A stretch of 64,000 nt of DNA from Pseudomonas sp. FP2196. Lineage in GTDB: Bacteria; Pseudomonadota; Gammaproteobacteria; Pseudomonadales; Pseudomonadaceae. Under the pieces are notes generated by a model, which saw only the letters and a list, made by a program, of their open reading frames with translations, ran no database searches and had not been told where the DNA came from. The DNA is taken from NCBI RefSeq assembly GCF_030687715.1, contig NZ_CP117445.1, positions 5,914,501 through 5,978,500 on the forward strand, read 5' to 3'. Within the stretch, counting starts at the first letter, position 1; each line of letters begins with the position of its first letter. Of the stretch, positions 43,355 through 54,010 are shown piece by piece. A program made the position numbers and the translations under genes.

Positions 43355-43918
43355 TCAATCCGTCAGCAGTTCAAAGGTTCCGGCTCCATCGACAACGGTC
43401 TCGTCGCGAACCTGCAACTGCCGCATGTCTAGCCAGGCCTGAACGGCGATCTGCGCGGTGAAGTGCCGCGCAGTCATCTCGCCTCCCGGCAACTGCGCCT
43501 GAATGCTTTGCCCGGCGTCGAAAGACTGCTCGGGCCGCAGTTCTGGCTGGCCGTCCCTGACTAGCATTGCTGCTCGACCGTCGATGACGGCGTCGTTGAT
43601 GTGCACGGTAAATTGCCCCCCATTCCCCATCCTGAATACACCGGAGCCGACACTGGCAGCATTAAAGCGCAGCTTCATCGGTGCAGGCGTCTGGCAGACC
43701 ACGGTCAATGTCAGCCGGTGCGTATCCAGGGCCAGCCAATATTGGCCTGACGGCATGTCAGGCAGCTCGCCGCGATGCAATCGCCCGTAGTCCACTTCAG
43801 ATTGACTCAAGCGTGACTCGCACTCAGCGGCAAAGCCTGGCGATGCACCGGCCAGCAGAGCGAGCGCGACGCTCCACAGGCGCAGCGCAGTGAACGATGT
43901 TAACGGTCTAACTCGCAT
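43355..43918 (-). CDS. DUF1120-like fimbrial subunit or tip protein
   Basis: A 187-residue secreted protein starting MRVRPLTSFTALRLWSVALA, signal cleavage near AECESRLS. The mature part is predicted beta-rich, with two Cys (in CESRL and TVVCQTP) placed as in fimbrial subunits, and a C-terminal alternating hydrophobic strand ending AGTFELLTD like the penultimate-residue pattern bound by chaperones. It is last in the fimbrial operon and overlaps the usher gene by 11 bases, so a minor or tip subunit is likely. The family call is tentative; similarity to the major subunit gene is weak. Confidence 0.7.
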   Translation of the reverse strand: MRVRPLTSFTALRLWSVALALLAGASPGFAAECESRLSQSEVDYGRLHRGELPDMPSGQYWLALDTHRLTLTVVCQTPAPMKLRFNAASVGSGVFRMGNGGQFTVHINDAVIDGRAAMLVRDGQPELRPEQSFDAGQSIQAQLPGGEMTARHFTAQIAVQAWLDMRQLQVRDETVVDGAGTFELLTD

Positions 43919-46328
43919 GACATACGCCTTCCACGGTCTCAAACAGTTGCTCTGAATCGTTGTGCGGCGAAAGTGCCAATTGCAGTTCACAGCGACGGTT
44001 ATCCGCCAGATTGATCTGCACAACCTGGTCAGGCTGCACATCACTCAGAAAGGCCTTGCCACCCTCAACGACCGAACCGAGCAATTGTCCCTCTGCGGTC
44101 ATCACCGAAGCGCCTCGCGAAATGGGCTGGCCGCGCTTGTCGACAATCTGCAGCAGCACCCGGCGGACGCTGATCACGTCGAAATTCAGCGTATTAAAGG
44201 AACCGCGTCCGGCGTGCAGTTCTTTGTAGCCATTAATGAGATCCGCCCGACGTGGCAATGTCCGGGTCACGACCTCCACACGATTGGGGCTGTAGGCGGT
44301 CAGGCCGGAAATCACCGCTTGCCCGTCACCGTCCGTCCACGCCGGCCCCGCAGGCGTCGACAGTTGCACACCCGACAGATCACCCACTGTGGCGATGCCG
44401 AAAGTGTCTTGAATCGCATAGGGGGAAAACGTCACGCCGCCCTCATGCATGGCGATGCCCCCCTTCAATTGCCCCATGTAGCTGCTGCTCGCGGCATCCT
44501 GGCTGACGCCAAGGTTGACCTGGGTATAACGAGGAACCAGGCCGACGTTGGCGCTGTAGCGAGCACCTGGGTCATCGCCAATACCCTCCATGCCGAGCCG
44601 GTAACTCACTGCATCATTCACCTGTTCGCTCAACGCAGCCCCAAGGCTCGTTGCGTCTTCGCGGCGACGCGCATAGGTGCGCAACTGACGTGAACCGCCA
44701 AGCGCAATCCCCACGCTGAGGTACATCGCCGTTGTTGCGCCGCCCCTGTTCCGGGAGGCGCCTGGTTCGGTCTCGATATTGAAAGACACGCTGGCATGCC
44801 GAAAGCCCTTGCCCCACGAACCACTCAATCGCTCGCGATGATCGCCGTTATGCAAGGCGCTACGACTGTAGGCGACGGTGAATCCACCCCAGTGCGGTTC
44901 CGACCAACCGAGGGTCGCGCTGTATTGGCTCGAGAACCGTTGTTGCAACTGATCGCCCGTGTAGGCCTGGGTATCGAGCAAATCCCGATACGCCCTGCTG
45001 CGCAACGTGGTGCTCACGCCGAAGCTCGCCCGCTCAAAAAAGGCGCTCGACAACGAAATGTTCTGCTGGGTGCCTTGGGAGCCAGTGTCGTCATGCCAGG
45101 CAAGTACAGAGCGCCAACGCAGATCGGCGTGCTGAAACAGCCGCGTGTCGATCCCCCAGCCGACCGATTGATAATCCGCCGTCGCCATCACTCCGCTGCT
45201 GAGCATGAGCGATGGCCCAACCCCCCAACTGCCGGTCAACGATGTCACCGCCTGACTGTCGATCTGCTCATCCGCCCTTGAGCGCACTTTGCCGGCAGCC
45301 CAATGAAACCCGGGGCGGCTCTGGGTCACCTGGTGGAATGCCGATACCGGCACTGAAAATTCCCGTTGCGACCCTTCTTCGCCGATCACCCGGACCTGTA
45401 AATCATCGCTGCCGTTGAGCAAGACAATTCCACTCAAACGGTAAGGCCCGGGCGGTATCACGGTGGTGTAGACCAGGGCTCCGGACTGACGAACTTCAAC
45501 ACGCGACTGACTGTTGGCAATCCCCTCGACGACCGCACCCGGGTCATCCGGCCGTACGTTGCTTTGCACAGGAAACAGCTGCAGCCCGGTAATCGGTACG
45601 CCGGCAAACAGTGGATTCAAGGTGTTGATCTGGCCCAACTGAATAGTCGAGTTCACCTCATGCAGATCGCGCTGGGCATAACTGTATAAATGCTCCACGC
45701 CCCAGCCTTGTTGCTGCCCTGACGTCAACTGCTGGCGGCTACGTACGATCCAGTCGTGGGCATTGAAGCCCGCCACCGTCGACGCGGAGACGTAACCGCT
45801 GTTGCCTGTTCCTGAGGAGTCGAGGCCCAGCAAGTCGTAACTGAACATGCCTGCGGTGCCGGCACGCGTGAAGTCTGCCTTCACAGTCTGGATTTCAGCC
45901 AATGCCTGGGTCGGTACTACCAACCGCACTTCTTCCTGATTGGGCCGCAACGTCACTCGCGTCTGCGGGTAGTGCGCCAGAAACGCCAGACAGCCCTCAT
46001 TGCTTGCGGTCGGCAGTTCGCGGTCAGCGTCGAGACTGCGCAAACCCGCCTTGTCCAGCAAGGTCTTGGTAAAACACAGGTTACCTGCAGCGTCGAACCG
46101 TGCCTCGGCCCATCCCGCCTGACGCTCATTGACAAACAACGCCACGACACGCGTGCCCTCACGAAAGCGCGGGGCATAGCGAAAGTAGTCAGCCATGGCC
46201 GGATCAACACCTCGACTGCCGAGCACATCCGTGTCGAACTCCACAACCTGAGGCTGCACAGCAGAAGCGGCCTGCGCACAGATTCCCAGCGCGGCCAGAC
46301 AAATCCATTGGTAAAACCCGCCAGCCAT
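43908..46328 (-). CDS. Fimbrial outer membrane usher (FimD/PapC family)
   Basis: An 806-residue usher with a signal peptide (MAGGFYQWICLAALGICAQA). The N-terminal chaperone-binding domain (VEFDTDVLGSRGVDPAMADY) is followed by a 24-strand-type barrel with a plug region (IPPGPYRLSGIVLLNGSDDL) and C-terminal domains, ending with the usual Cys pair (RRCELQL ... EGVCHAS). It exports and polymerises subunits delivered by the chaperone encoded three bases upstream. The gene has no frameshift and looks functional. Confidence 0.93.
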   Translation of the reverse strand: MAGGFYQWICLAALGICAQAASAVQPQVVEFDTDVLGSRGVDPAMADYFRYAPRFREGTRVVALFVNERQAGWAEARFDAAGNLCFTKTLLDKAGLRSLDADRELPTASNEGCLAFLAHYPQTRVTLRPNQEEVRLVVPTQALAEIQTVKADFTRAGTAGMFSYDLLGLDSSGTGNSGYVSASTVAGFNAHDWIVRSRQQLTSGQQQGWGVEHLYSYAQRDLHEVNSTIQLGQINTLNPLFAGVPITGLQLFPVQSNVRPDDPGAVVEGIANSQSRVEVRQSGALVYTTVIPPGPYRLSGIVLLNGSDDLQVRVIGEEGSQREFSVPVSAFHQVTQSRPGFHWAAGKVRSRADEQIDSQAVTSLTGSWGVGPSLMLSSGVMATADYQSVGWGIDTRLFQHADLRWRSVLAWHDDTGSQGTQQNISLSSAFFERASFGVSTTLRSRAYRDLLDTQAYTGDQLQQRFSSQYSATLGWSEPHWGGFTVAYSRSALHNGDHRERLSGSWGKGFRHASVSFNIETEPGASRNRGGATTAMYLSVGIALGGSRQLRTYARRREDATSLGAALSEQVNDAVSYRLGMEGIGDDPGARYSANVGLVPRYTQVNLGVSQDAASSSYMGQLKGGIAMHEGGVTFSPYAIQDTFGIATVGDLSGVQLSTPAGPAWTDGDGQAVISGLTAYSPNRVEVVTRTLPRRADLINGYKELHAGRGSFNTLNFDVISVRRVLLQIVDKRGQPISRGASVMTAEGQLLGSVVEGGKAFLSDVQPDQVVQINLADNRRCELQLALSPHNDSEQLFETVEGVCHAS

Positions 46329-46331
46329 GAT

Positions 46332-47051
46332 TCAAGGGCCCTGAACAGCGACGCGGGCGGCATAACTGGCAACCGTGAATCCATAAACGGTCGCGGGGTA
46401 AAACGTGACACCGGTGGTCGACTGCAGAGGCCCACCCAGCTTGCGCCGGATGACTTCACCCGGCAGCACGTAGGTTCGGCCAATGTCCGCAGGACGATTT
46501 TGCGGGGTGAGGAGAATCTCTTGTGATAAACGCACCACGTAGGGACTTTCATTGCGCACCTGCAGGACATCGCCGACGATCGACCACTCCAACAGCGTCC
46601 ACGGTGTCGGATTTTTTTCCAGGCCCCGTGGATGAATAATCAATGGCAGGTTCTGCCTGATTGTTACACCGACTGATGCGGTTGTTGCATCTTTTCTCGG
46701 CGGTACGCCTTCAAAAATAACGCGCTTGAGACGCTGGGTTTTGAGTGGTTCGGAAAACTGCCCGATAACTCGTACCAATTGCTTTTCGGAGGGCTCGACC
46801 CGGGTAATGGGCGGTGTTACCAGTGCGAGAAACTCCGGATCTTCCGGCAGATTTTCAATGGATGAATACAACAGGGCGGGCTTCGCATCGGTATTCTTTA
46901 CATTAATGGTCGCCTCGCCATCCTCCTCGTGAAGAATAACCACGGTTGTTTCAGGCACCATGCCGTCGGCCAGTACCGAAGTTCCTTCCCCCCACATGAA
47001 AATGACAAATACAAACCACGTTATTTTTTTTGAAAACAAAAACCCGGCCAC
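46332..47051 (-). CDS. Periplasmic fimbrial chaperone (PapD-like)
   Basis: A 239-residue two-domain Ig-fold chaperone starting at a GTG at 47051, with GAGGGTG just upstream and a signal peptide ending near TSVLADG. It has the subunit-docking pattern: an Arg in the N-terminal domain, the G1 strand SVGVTIRQNLPLIIHPRGLE and the C-terminal YVVRLSQEILL. G+C is visibly lower at its 5' end than in neighbouring core genes. It lies between the major subunit and usher genes. Confidence 0.9.
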   Translation of the reverse strand: MAGFLFSKKITWFVFVIFMWGEGTSVLADGMVPETTVVILHEEDGEATINVKNTDAKPALLYSSIENLPEDPEFLALVTPPITRVEPSEKQLVRVIGQFSEPLKTQRLKRVIFEGVPPRKDATTASVGVTIRQNLPLIIHPRGLEKNPTPWTLLEWSIVGDVLQVRNESPYVVRLSQEILLTPQNRPADIGRTYVLPGEVIRRKLGGPLQSTTGVTFYPATVYGFTVASYAARVAVQGP

Positions 47052-47169
47052 AGAACACCCTCACGAGCAAACAGATTCGCGACAAGACACACGATAAAAA
47101 TCAAATAAAGTTACGAAACATCCTGATATGCCACCCTGACAGGTGACATACCGGGACAACTAACTGAAT

Positions 47170-47838
47170 TTAGAGGTAGCTCAACTCGAACGTGGTCAGA
47201 CCATCAAGAGGAACATCATTATTAATGGTCAACTCCGAGGCCTTGTTGATCACCGCCTGAACTTCCATCGCACCACTGAGGGTGATGAACGAAATAGGCG
47301 TTGGCAGTCCGGTTGTCGAAGACCAGGAAGCGATGTTGTCCGTTTGCCCTACCGCACCCGTGGTGGTTTCGATCCAGGTAGTGCCATTGTCGAGGGAGGT
47401 GATGGCCTTGACCGCCGCACCGCCGGCATTGAAGCTGCCTGGCTTCAGATTGACCGCATAGCCGCCAATGCTCTCGCCGTCGACGGTGGCGCCCAGACCA
47501 TAGTTGTAGTTGTCGGTGTAATCGGGACCGATGGTGGCTGCCAGAATGCCAGGAATCTGACTGAAGCCTTTGCCGTCCAACGCCTTGAGCCCGACCTTGG
47601 TTGCCGATCGGCAATTGATGTTGAAGACGATCTCTTTCTTTTCCAGCACGGTGAACGATGTCTGGTTCAGATCCTCGGCAGGAATATTGCCGTAATCTAC
47701 AACACCGCCACCTTGCAAGAACGGAACGCAGCTGGCCGGTACAATCGTGCCCTTTACCCGCAAATCAATTGCAGCATTTGCATTGAAGGAAATGCCGGCA
47801 ACTACCGCTACCGCCACCAGTGCACTTAATACTTTCAT
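47170..47838 (-). CDS. DUF1120 family fimbrial major subunit
   Basis: A 222-residue protein with signal peptide MKVLSALVAVAVVAGISFNANA. The mature N-terminus IDLRVKGTIVPASCVPFLQG gives the donor-strand-like segment and the first Cys; the second Cys is in IVFNINCRSATKVGLKALD. The C-terminus LDGLTTFELSYL has the aromatic-ending strand recognised by fimbrial chaperones. It belongs to the DUF1120 group found beside chaperone-usher genes rather than to classical type 1 pilins. AAGGTGAG precedes the ATG. It is first in the operon and probably most expressed. Confidence 0.82.
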   Translation of the reverse strand: MKVLSALVAVAVVAGISFNANAAIDLRVKGTIVPASCVPFLQGGGVVDYGNIPAEDLNQTSFTVLEKKEIVFNINCRSATKVGLKALDGKGFSQIPGILAATIGPDYTDNYNYGLGATVDGESIGGYAVNLKPGSFNAGGAAVKAITSLDNGTTWIETTTGAVGQTDNIASWSSTTGLPTPISFITLSGAMEVQAVINKASELTINNDVPLDGLTTFELSYL

Positions 47839-48280
47839 GGTTTTCTCACCTTAAATTGGCTTGTTTCATCACAGTTGACATTTTCAATAAAATGAAACGA
47901 GTGAAAAACAAAACGTCTATTTCCACTCGAATTCAAATCGACGCGATATATAAATACCGCCACGAGATGAATACGTACACAGTTTGAGGACATTGCCTAC
48001 AGATAAGAATAAGACACTACGACATTGTCGGTAGGAGCTTACGCCCACACTTTGAGTGAAAGAGTATCAACACCTGTATCCAAAATCGTATATCGATTAG
48101 ATAAAATTCTTTATTTATCGTAGGAAAATATTCACAGCACAACGTTTTCTTTTTGTTACAGCGCAACGACGTGGCCCGGTACGCATCCGCCGTCTTCAAC
48201 ATAAACCCTGACCTCTGTGCGTTGGCGCCAGCGTTTGATCGTGGCACGATGTCGAGGTTATCGACCGAGACCCCCTGACC
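47839..48280. other. 442-base A+T-rich gap between the fimbrial operon and ppx
   Basis: No coding frame, tRNA or terminator is convincing here. The left part (47839-48150) is A+T-rich and must hold the fimbrial promoter on the minus strand, with several A+T-only hexamers (for example near 47945-47955) as possible -10 elements. The right part returns to core-like composition and should hold the ppx promoter. The composition change near 48160 may mark the edge of the inserted block. Confidence 0.6.
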
Positions 48281-49783
48281 ATGCCGCAATCCCAAGCCAA
48301 AAATCTGTCCCTGATCGCCGCAATCGACCTGGGCTCCAACAGCTTTCACATGGTCGTGGCCAAGGCCCAGAACGGTGAAATCCGCATTCTTGAGCGTCTG
48401 GGCGAGAAGGTTCAGCTGGCCGCCGGCATCGACGACGAGCGCCACCTCAACGAAGAATCGATGCAGCGGGGCCTCGATTGCCTCAAGCGTTTTGCCCAAC
48501 TGATCAACGGTATGCCGCTGGGCGCCGTGCGCATCGTCGGTACCAATGCCCTGCGCGAAGCACGCAACCGCCTCGAATTCATCCACCGTGCCGAAGAAAT
48601 CCTCGGCCATCCGGTGGAAGTCATCTCCGGCCGTGAAGAAGCGCGTCTGATTTATCTGGGTGTCTCCCACACCCTCGCCGACACCCCGGGCAAACGACTG
48701 GTCGCCGACATCGGCGGCGGCAGTACCGAGTTCATCATCGGTCAGCGCTTCGAACCACTGCTGCGCGAAAGCCTGCAAATGGGCTGCGTCAGCTTCACCC
48801 AGCGCTACTTCAAGGACGGCAAGATCACTCCGGCACGCTACGCCCAGGCGTATACGGCGGCGCGGCTGGAGATCATGAGCATTGAACACGCCCTGCACCG
48901 CCTGACCTGGGATGAGGCCATCGGCTCCTCGGGCACCATCCGCGCCATCGGTCTGGCGCTGAAGGCCGGTGGGCATGGCACTGGCGAAGTGAATGCCGAA
49001 GGCCTGGCGTGGCTCAAGCGCCGACTCTTCAAGCTGGGCGACGTAGACAAGATCGATTTCGACGGCATCAAACCTGACCGCCGGGCAATCTTCCCGGCCG
49101 GTCTGGCGATTCTCGAAGCGATTTTCGACGCGCTCGAACTGCAACGCATGGATCACTGCGAAGGCGCGCTGCGTGAGGGCGTGCTCTACGACCTGCTTGG
49201 TCGCCATCACCACGAAGACGTGCGCGAACGCACCCTGACCTCGCTCATGGAGCGTTATCACGTCGATCTCGAACAAGCGGCGCGGGTTGAACGCAAAGCT
49301 CTGCACGCCTTCGATCAGGTCGCTGTCGACTGGGAGCTGGATGACGGCATCTGGCGCGAACTGCTGGGCTGGGCGGCGAAAGTGCACGAAGTCGGCCTCG
49401 ACATCGCCCACTATCACTACCACAAGCACGGTGCCTACCTGATCGAGCACTCGGATCTGGCCGGTTTCTCCCGCGAAGACCAGCAAATGCTGGCCCTGCT
49501 GGTGCGCGGCCACCGCCGTAACATTCCCAAGGACAAATTCGCCGATTTTGGCGAAGACGGCGACAAGCTGATCCGCCTGTGTGTGCTGCTGCGCTTTGCG
49601 ATCCTGTTCCACCACATTCGTGGCACGCAGTCGATGCCGCAGGTGGTGCTGCACGCGAAGGGCAACACCCTGGATGTGGAATTCCCGGAGAACTGGCTGG
49701 ATGAGAACCAGCTGACTCAGGCGGACTTCGGGCTTGAGGCGGATTGGCTGACGCGGGTGGGCATCGTTCTAACCGTCCACTAA
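48281..49783 (+). CDS. ppx: Exopolyphosphatase
   Basis: A 500-residue enzyme of the Ppx/GppA family that removes terminal phosphate from polyphosphate. Its actin-like fold carries [20 protein letters not shown] near the N-terminus, the catalytic Glu region [14 protein letters not shown] and the phosphate loop [16 protein letters not shown]. The C-terminal HD-like helical domain has [20 protein letters not shown]. GppA is an alternative, but placement convergent to ppk1 favours Ppx. Confidence 0.94.
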   Translation: MPQSQAKNLSLIAAIDLGSNSFHMVVAKAQNGEIRILERLGEKVQLAAGIDDERHLNEESMQRGLDCLKRFAQLINGMPLGAVRIVGTNALREARNRLEFIHRAEEILGHPVEVISGREEARLIYLGVSHTLADTPGKRLVADIGGGSTEFIIGQRFEPLLRESLQMGCVSFTQRYFKDGKITPARYAQAYTAARLEIMSIEHALHRLTWDEAIGSSGTIRAIGLALKAGGHGTGEVNAEGLAWLKRRLFKLGDVDKIDFDGIKPDRRAIFPAGLAILEAIFDALELQRMDHCEGALREGVLYDLLGRHHHEDVRERTLTSLMERYHVDLEQAARVERKALHAFDQVAVDWELDDGIWRELLGWAAKVHEVGLDIAHYHYHKHGAYLIEHSDLAGFSREDQQMLALLVRGHRRNIPKDKFADFGEDGDKLIRLCVLLRFAILFHHIRGTQSMPQVVLHAKGNTLDVEFPENWLDENQLTQADFGLEADWLTRVGIVLTVH

Positions 49784-49801
49784 TACACCGCAAATCTCCC
49801 T

Positions 49802-49828
49802 GTAGGAGTTGCCGCAGGCTGCTCCTAC
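49802..49828. repeat. Single REP-type hairpin (short relative of the GATCGCAGCC element)
   Basis: GTAGGAG and CTCCTAC flank TTGCCGCAGGCTG. The core matches one half of the REPINs at 15278 and 56013, but the paired second unit is missing, so it looks like a truncated or solitary copy. Confidence 0.65.
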
Positions 49829-49849
49829 ACAGGTCGGTGTATCAGGTAC

Positions 49850-49882
49850 AAAAAAGGCGACCCCGTGGGATCGCCTTTTTTA
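49850..49882. terminator. Bidirectional terminator between ppx and ppk1
   Basis: AAAAAAGGCGA and TCGCCTTTTTT pair around a short loop; T-runs on both strands let it serve both convergent genes. Confidence 0.9.
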
Positions 49883-49894
49883 TTGGGCTGAAGA

Positions 49895-52120
49895 TCAGCT
49901 GCTCACCGGCAGAATCGGGCTACCCAAACGCTCCAGCAACGTCGCCTGCGCACTGCGCGGGTTCTGGTTGCCGGTTGGCGTGTTGCGGATGTAACGGCCA
50001 TCCGATTGCAGGCTCCAGCTGTGGGTATTGTCGGTCAGGTACAACTCCAGCTCTTTCTTCACCCGGGTCAGCAGTTTCTTGCCTTCCACCGGGAAGCAAG
50101 TCTCGACGCGCTTGTCGAGGTTGCGCTCCATCCAGTCAGCACTGGAGAGGAACATCTGCTCCTCGCCACCGTTGAGGAAGTAGAACACTCGAGTGTGTTC
50201 AAGGAAGCGGCCGATGATCGAGCGCACATGAATGTTGTGCGAAACCCCGGCGATGCCCGGCCGCAAGCAGCACATGCCCCGCACCACCAGATCGATACGC
50301 ACGCCGGACTGGCTGGCCTTGTACAGCGCACGGATGATCTTCGGATCGGTCAGCGAGTTGAACTTGGCGATGATGTGCGCCGGTTTGCCTTCGACGGCGA
50401 ACTGGGTCTCGCGGGCAATCATGTCGAGCATGCCCTTCTTCAAGGTAAACGGCGCATGCAACAGCTTCTTCATGCGCAGGGTTTTACCCATGCCGATCAA
50501 CTGACTGAACAGTTTTCCGACGTCTTCGCACAAGGCGTCGTCGGAGGTCAGCAGGCTGTAGTCGGTATAGAGCTTGGCGTTGCCAGCGTGGTAGTTACCG
50601 GTACCGAGGTGCGCGTAACGCACGATCTCGCCCTGTTCGCGACGCAGAATAAGCATCATCTTGGCGTGGGTCTTGAAGCCGACCACGCCGTAGATCACCA
50701 CTGCCCCGGCCGCTTGCAGACGGCTGGCCAGTTGCAGGTTTGACTCTTCATCGAAGCGCGCCCGCAGCTCGATGACCGCCGTCACTTCCTTGCCGTTACG
50801 CGCGGCATCCACCAGCGCATCGACGATTTCCGAGTTGGCGCCGGAGCGATACAGCGTCTGGCGCACGGCCAGTACATGCGGATCTTTCGCGGCTTGACGC
50901 AGCAGATCGACCACCGGGGTGAACGACTCGAACGGGTGCAGCAGCAAAATATCCTGCTTGCTCACCACGCTGAAAATGTTCTCGCTGTTTTGCAGCAGTT
51001 TCGGAATCTGCGGTGTGAACGGCGTGTATTGCAGCTCTGGATGGCTGTCCAGGCCGGTGATGCTGAACAGACGGGTCAGGTTGACCGGGCCGTTGACCTG
51101 ATACAGCTCGGTCTCGCTCAGGTTGAACTGCTTGAGCAGGTAGTCCGACAGATGTTTCGGACAGGTGTCGGCGACTTCCAGGCGCACCGCATCACCGTAG
51201 CGACGCGAGAACAACTCGCCACGCAGAGCGCGGGCCAAGTCTTCGACGTCTTCGGAATCGAGCGCCAGGTCGGCGTTTCGGGTCAGACGGAACTGGTAGC
51301 AGCCCTTGACCTTCATGCCTTGGAACAGGTCATCGGCGTGAGCATGGATCATCGACGACAGGAACACATAGTTATCGCCAGCGCCGCCCACTTCTTCCGG
51401 CACCTTGATGATGCGCGGCAGCAGGCGCGGTGCCGGGATGATCGCCAGACCTGAGTCGCGACCGAAGGCGTCGATACCTTCAAGTTCGACGATGAAGTTC
51501 AGGCTCTTGTTCACCAGCAGCGGGAACGGGTGCGTCGGGTCGAGGCCGATCGGGGTGATGATCGGCGCGATCTCGTCGCGGAAATAACGGCGCACCCAGG
51601 TCTTGAGCTTGGTCGTCCAGTTGCGCCGACGGATGAAGCGCACCTGATGCTTTTCAAGCTCGGGCAACAGGATGTCGTTGAGGATCGCGTACTGGCGGTC
51701 AACGTGACCGTGCACCAGTTCGCTGATCCGCGCCAGGGCTTGATGCGGTTGCAGGCCATCGGCACCGGCCTGTTCACGGGCAAAGGTAATCTGCTTTTTC
51801 AGGCCGGCAACACGGATTTCAAAGAATTCGTCGAGGTTGCTGGAGAAGATCAGCAGGAACTTCAGCCGCTCCAGCAACGGATAGGACTCGTCCAGCGCCT
51901 GTTCCAGCACGCGGATGTTGAACTGCAGTTGCGAGAGCTCACGGTGGATATACAGGCTGCTGTCATCCAGGCCTGGAATCGCAATCGCCGGCACCGCCGC
52001 AGCGGGTTCGGTAACCGGCGCGGGTGGCGCAGGCTCCAGTTCCGGCGGGGTTTCGGTGATTTGTTCCACCACCGGCTGAGCTTCTTTTACTGCAACTTCA
52101 GTGAGTCCTTCGGTATTCAT
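49895..52120 (-). CDS. ppk1: Polyphosphate kinase 1
   Basis: A 741-residue enzyme that makes polyphosphate from ATP. After an acidic, Pro-rich N-terminal extension of about 50 residues it shows the N domain ([20 protein letters not shown]), head domain, and two phospholipase D-like domains with [20 protein letters not shown] near residue 507 (containing the likely phosphorylated His) and the [16 protein letters not shown] block near the C-terminus. It is convergent with ppx, a conserved Pseudomonas arrangement. The N-terminal extension is not in E. coli Ppk and may be disordered. Confidence 0.95.
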   Translation of the reverse strand: MNTEGLTEVAVKEAQPVVEQITETPPELEPAPPAPVTEPAAAVPAIAIPGLDDSSLYIHRELSQLQFNIRVLEQALDESYPLLERLKFLLIFSSNLDEFFEIRVAGLKKQITFAREQAGADGLQPHQALARISELVHGHVDRQYAILNDILLPELEKHQVRFIRRRNWTTKLKTWVRRYFRDEIAPIITPIGLDPTHPFPLLVNKSLNFIVELEGIDAFGRDSGLAIIPAPRLLPRIIKVPEEVGGAGDNYVFLSSMIHAHADDLFQGMKVKGCYQFRLTRNADLALDSEDVEDLARALRGELFSRRYGDAVRLEVADTCPKHLSDYLLKQFNLSETELYQVNGPVNLTRLFSITGLDSHPELQYTPFTPQIPKLLQNSENIFSVVSKQDILLLHPFESFTPVVDLLRQAAKDPHVLAVRQTLYRSGANSEIVDALVDAARNGKEVTAVIELRARFDEESNLQLASRLQAAGAVVIYGVVGFKTHAKMMLILRREQGEIVRYAHLGTGNYHAGNAKLYTDYSLLTSDDALCEDVGKLFSQLIGMGKTLRMKKLLHAPFTLKKGMLDMIARETQFAVEGKPAHIIAKFNSLTDPKIIRALYKASQSGVRIDLVVRGMCCLRPGIAGVSHNIHVRSIIGRFLEHTRVFYFLNGGEEQMFLSSADWMERNLDKRVETCFPVEGKKLLTRVKKELELYLTDNTHSWSLQSDGRYIRNTPTGNQNPRSAQATLLERLGSPILPVSS

Positions 52121-52138
52121 TGAATGTTCCTGGGAGGG

Positions 52139-53278
<1,140 letters not shown>

Positions 53279-53359
53279 TCACGTCGAGACACATTTGGAC
53301 ACTTTCCTGAATGTGTTCGAAGGGTTAGGCTGCGCGTTCATTTCGCCAGCACCCAGACA

Positions 53360-54010
53360 ATGCTCCAACAATTTCTGCATGACTTCGGCTACTTTGCCCT
53401 TTTTCTCGGCACGTTCTTCGAAGGCGAAACCATCCTGGTGCTCGCGGGCTTCCTCGCGTTTCGCGGATACATGGATATCAATCTGGTGGTGGTCGTGGCG
53501 TTCTTCGGCAGCTATGCCGGCGATCAGCTGTGGTACTTCCTGGGGCGCAAGCACGGGCGCAAATTGCTCGCGCGCAAACCGCGCTGGCAAATGATGGGCG
53601 ACCGGGCGCTGGAGCACATCCGCAAGCACCCGGACATCTGGGTTCTGAGTTTCCGCTTCGTTTATGGCTTGCGCACCGTGATGCCGGTGGCGATCGGCTT
53701 GTCGGGTTATCCACCGGGACGTTATCTGCTGCTGAACGGGATTGGCGCCGCGATCTGGGCCACCGCCCTGGCCGCTGCCGCTTACCATTTCGGCGCTGTG
53801 CTCGAAGGCATGCTCGGCAGCATCAAGAAATACGAACTATGGGTACTCGGCGCGTTGCTGGTGCTGGGTGTTGGCCTGTGGCTGCGCCGCCGCTTCAAGA
53901 ATGCCCGTTTGGCGAAGCAGGTCTACGCCGACGAGCAGGCAGCGAAAGCCGCGCAGTTGCATCAGATCGATCAGGCCAAAATCGCCGACCCTAAGACACC
54001 AAACGAGTAA
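53360..54010 (+). CDS. DedA family membrane protein
   Basis: A 216-residue integral membrane protein of the DedA/VTT superfamily. It has the conserved FFEGETILVLAGFLAFRGYM, FFGSYAGDQLWYFLGRKHGR and FRFVYGLRTVMPVAIGLSGY blocks, about five membrane segments and a charged C-terminal tail. Members act in lipid-carrier recycling or membrane homeostasis. Its last 20 bases overlap the end of the convergent fatty acid hydroxylase gene. The 207 bases upstream (53153-53359) hold no other feature I can name. Confidence 0.9.
   Translation: MLQQFLHDFGYFALFLGTFFEGETILVLAGFLAFRGYMDINLVVVVAFFGSYAGDQLWYFLGRKHGRKLLARKPRWQMMGDRALEHIRKHPDIWVLSFRFVYGLRTVMPVAIGLSGYPPGRYLLLNGIGAAIWATALAAAAYHFGAVLEGMLGSIKKYELWVLGALLVLGVGLWLRRRFKNARLAKQVYADEQAAKAAQLHQIDQAKIADPKTPNE

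Noticed and set aside
48241..48260. Sigma-54-like TGGCACG upstream of ppx
   Set aside because: There is no GC at the required 10-base distance from the GG, so the -12 element is missing.
39541..48280. Genomic island with an integrase or attachment site
   Set aside because: No integrase, transposase, tRNA or flanking direct repeat was found; the block is described only as accessory.
48017..49654. A 545-codon minus-strand frame opposite ppx
   Set aside because: It lies against a clear exopolyphosphatase with all motifs; its composition is that of a reverse shadow and no domain is seen.
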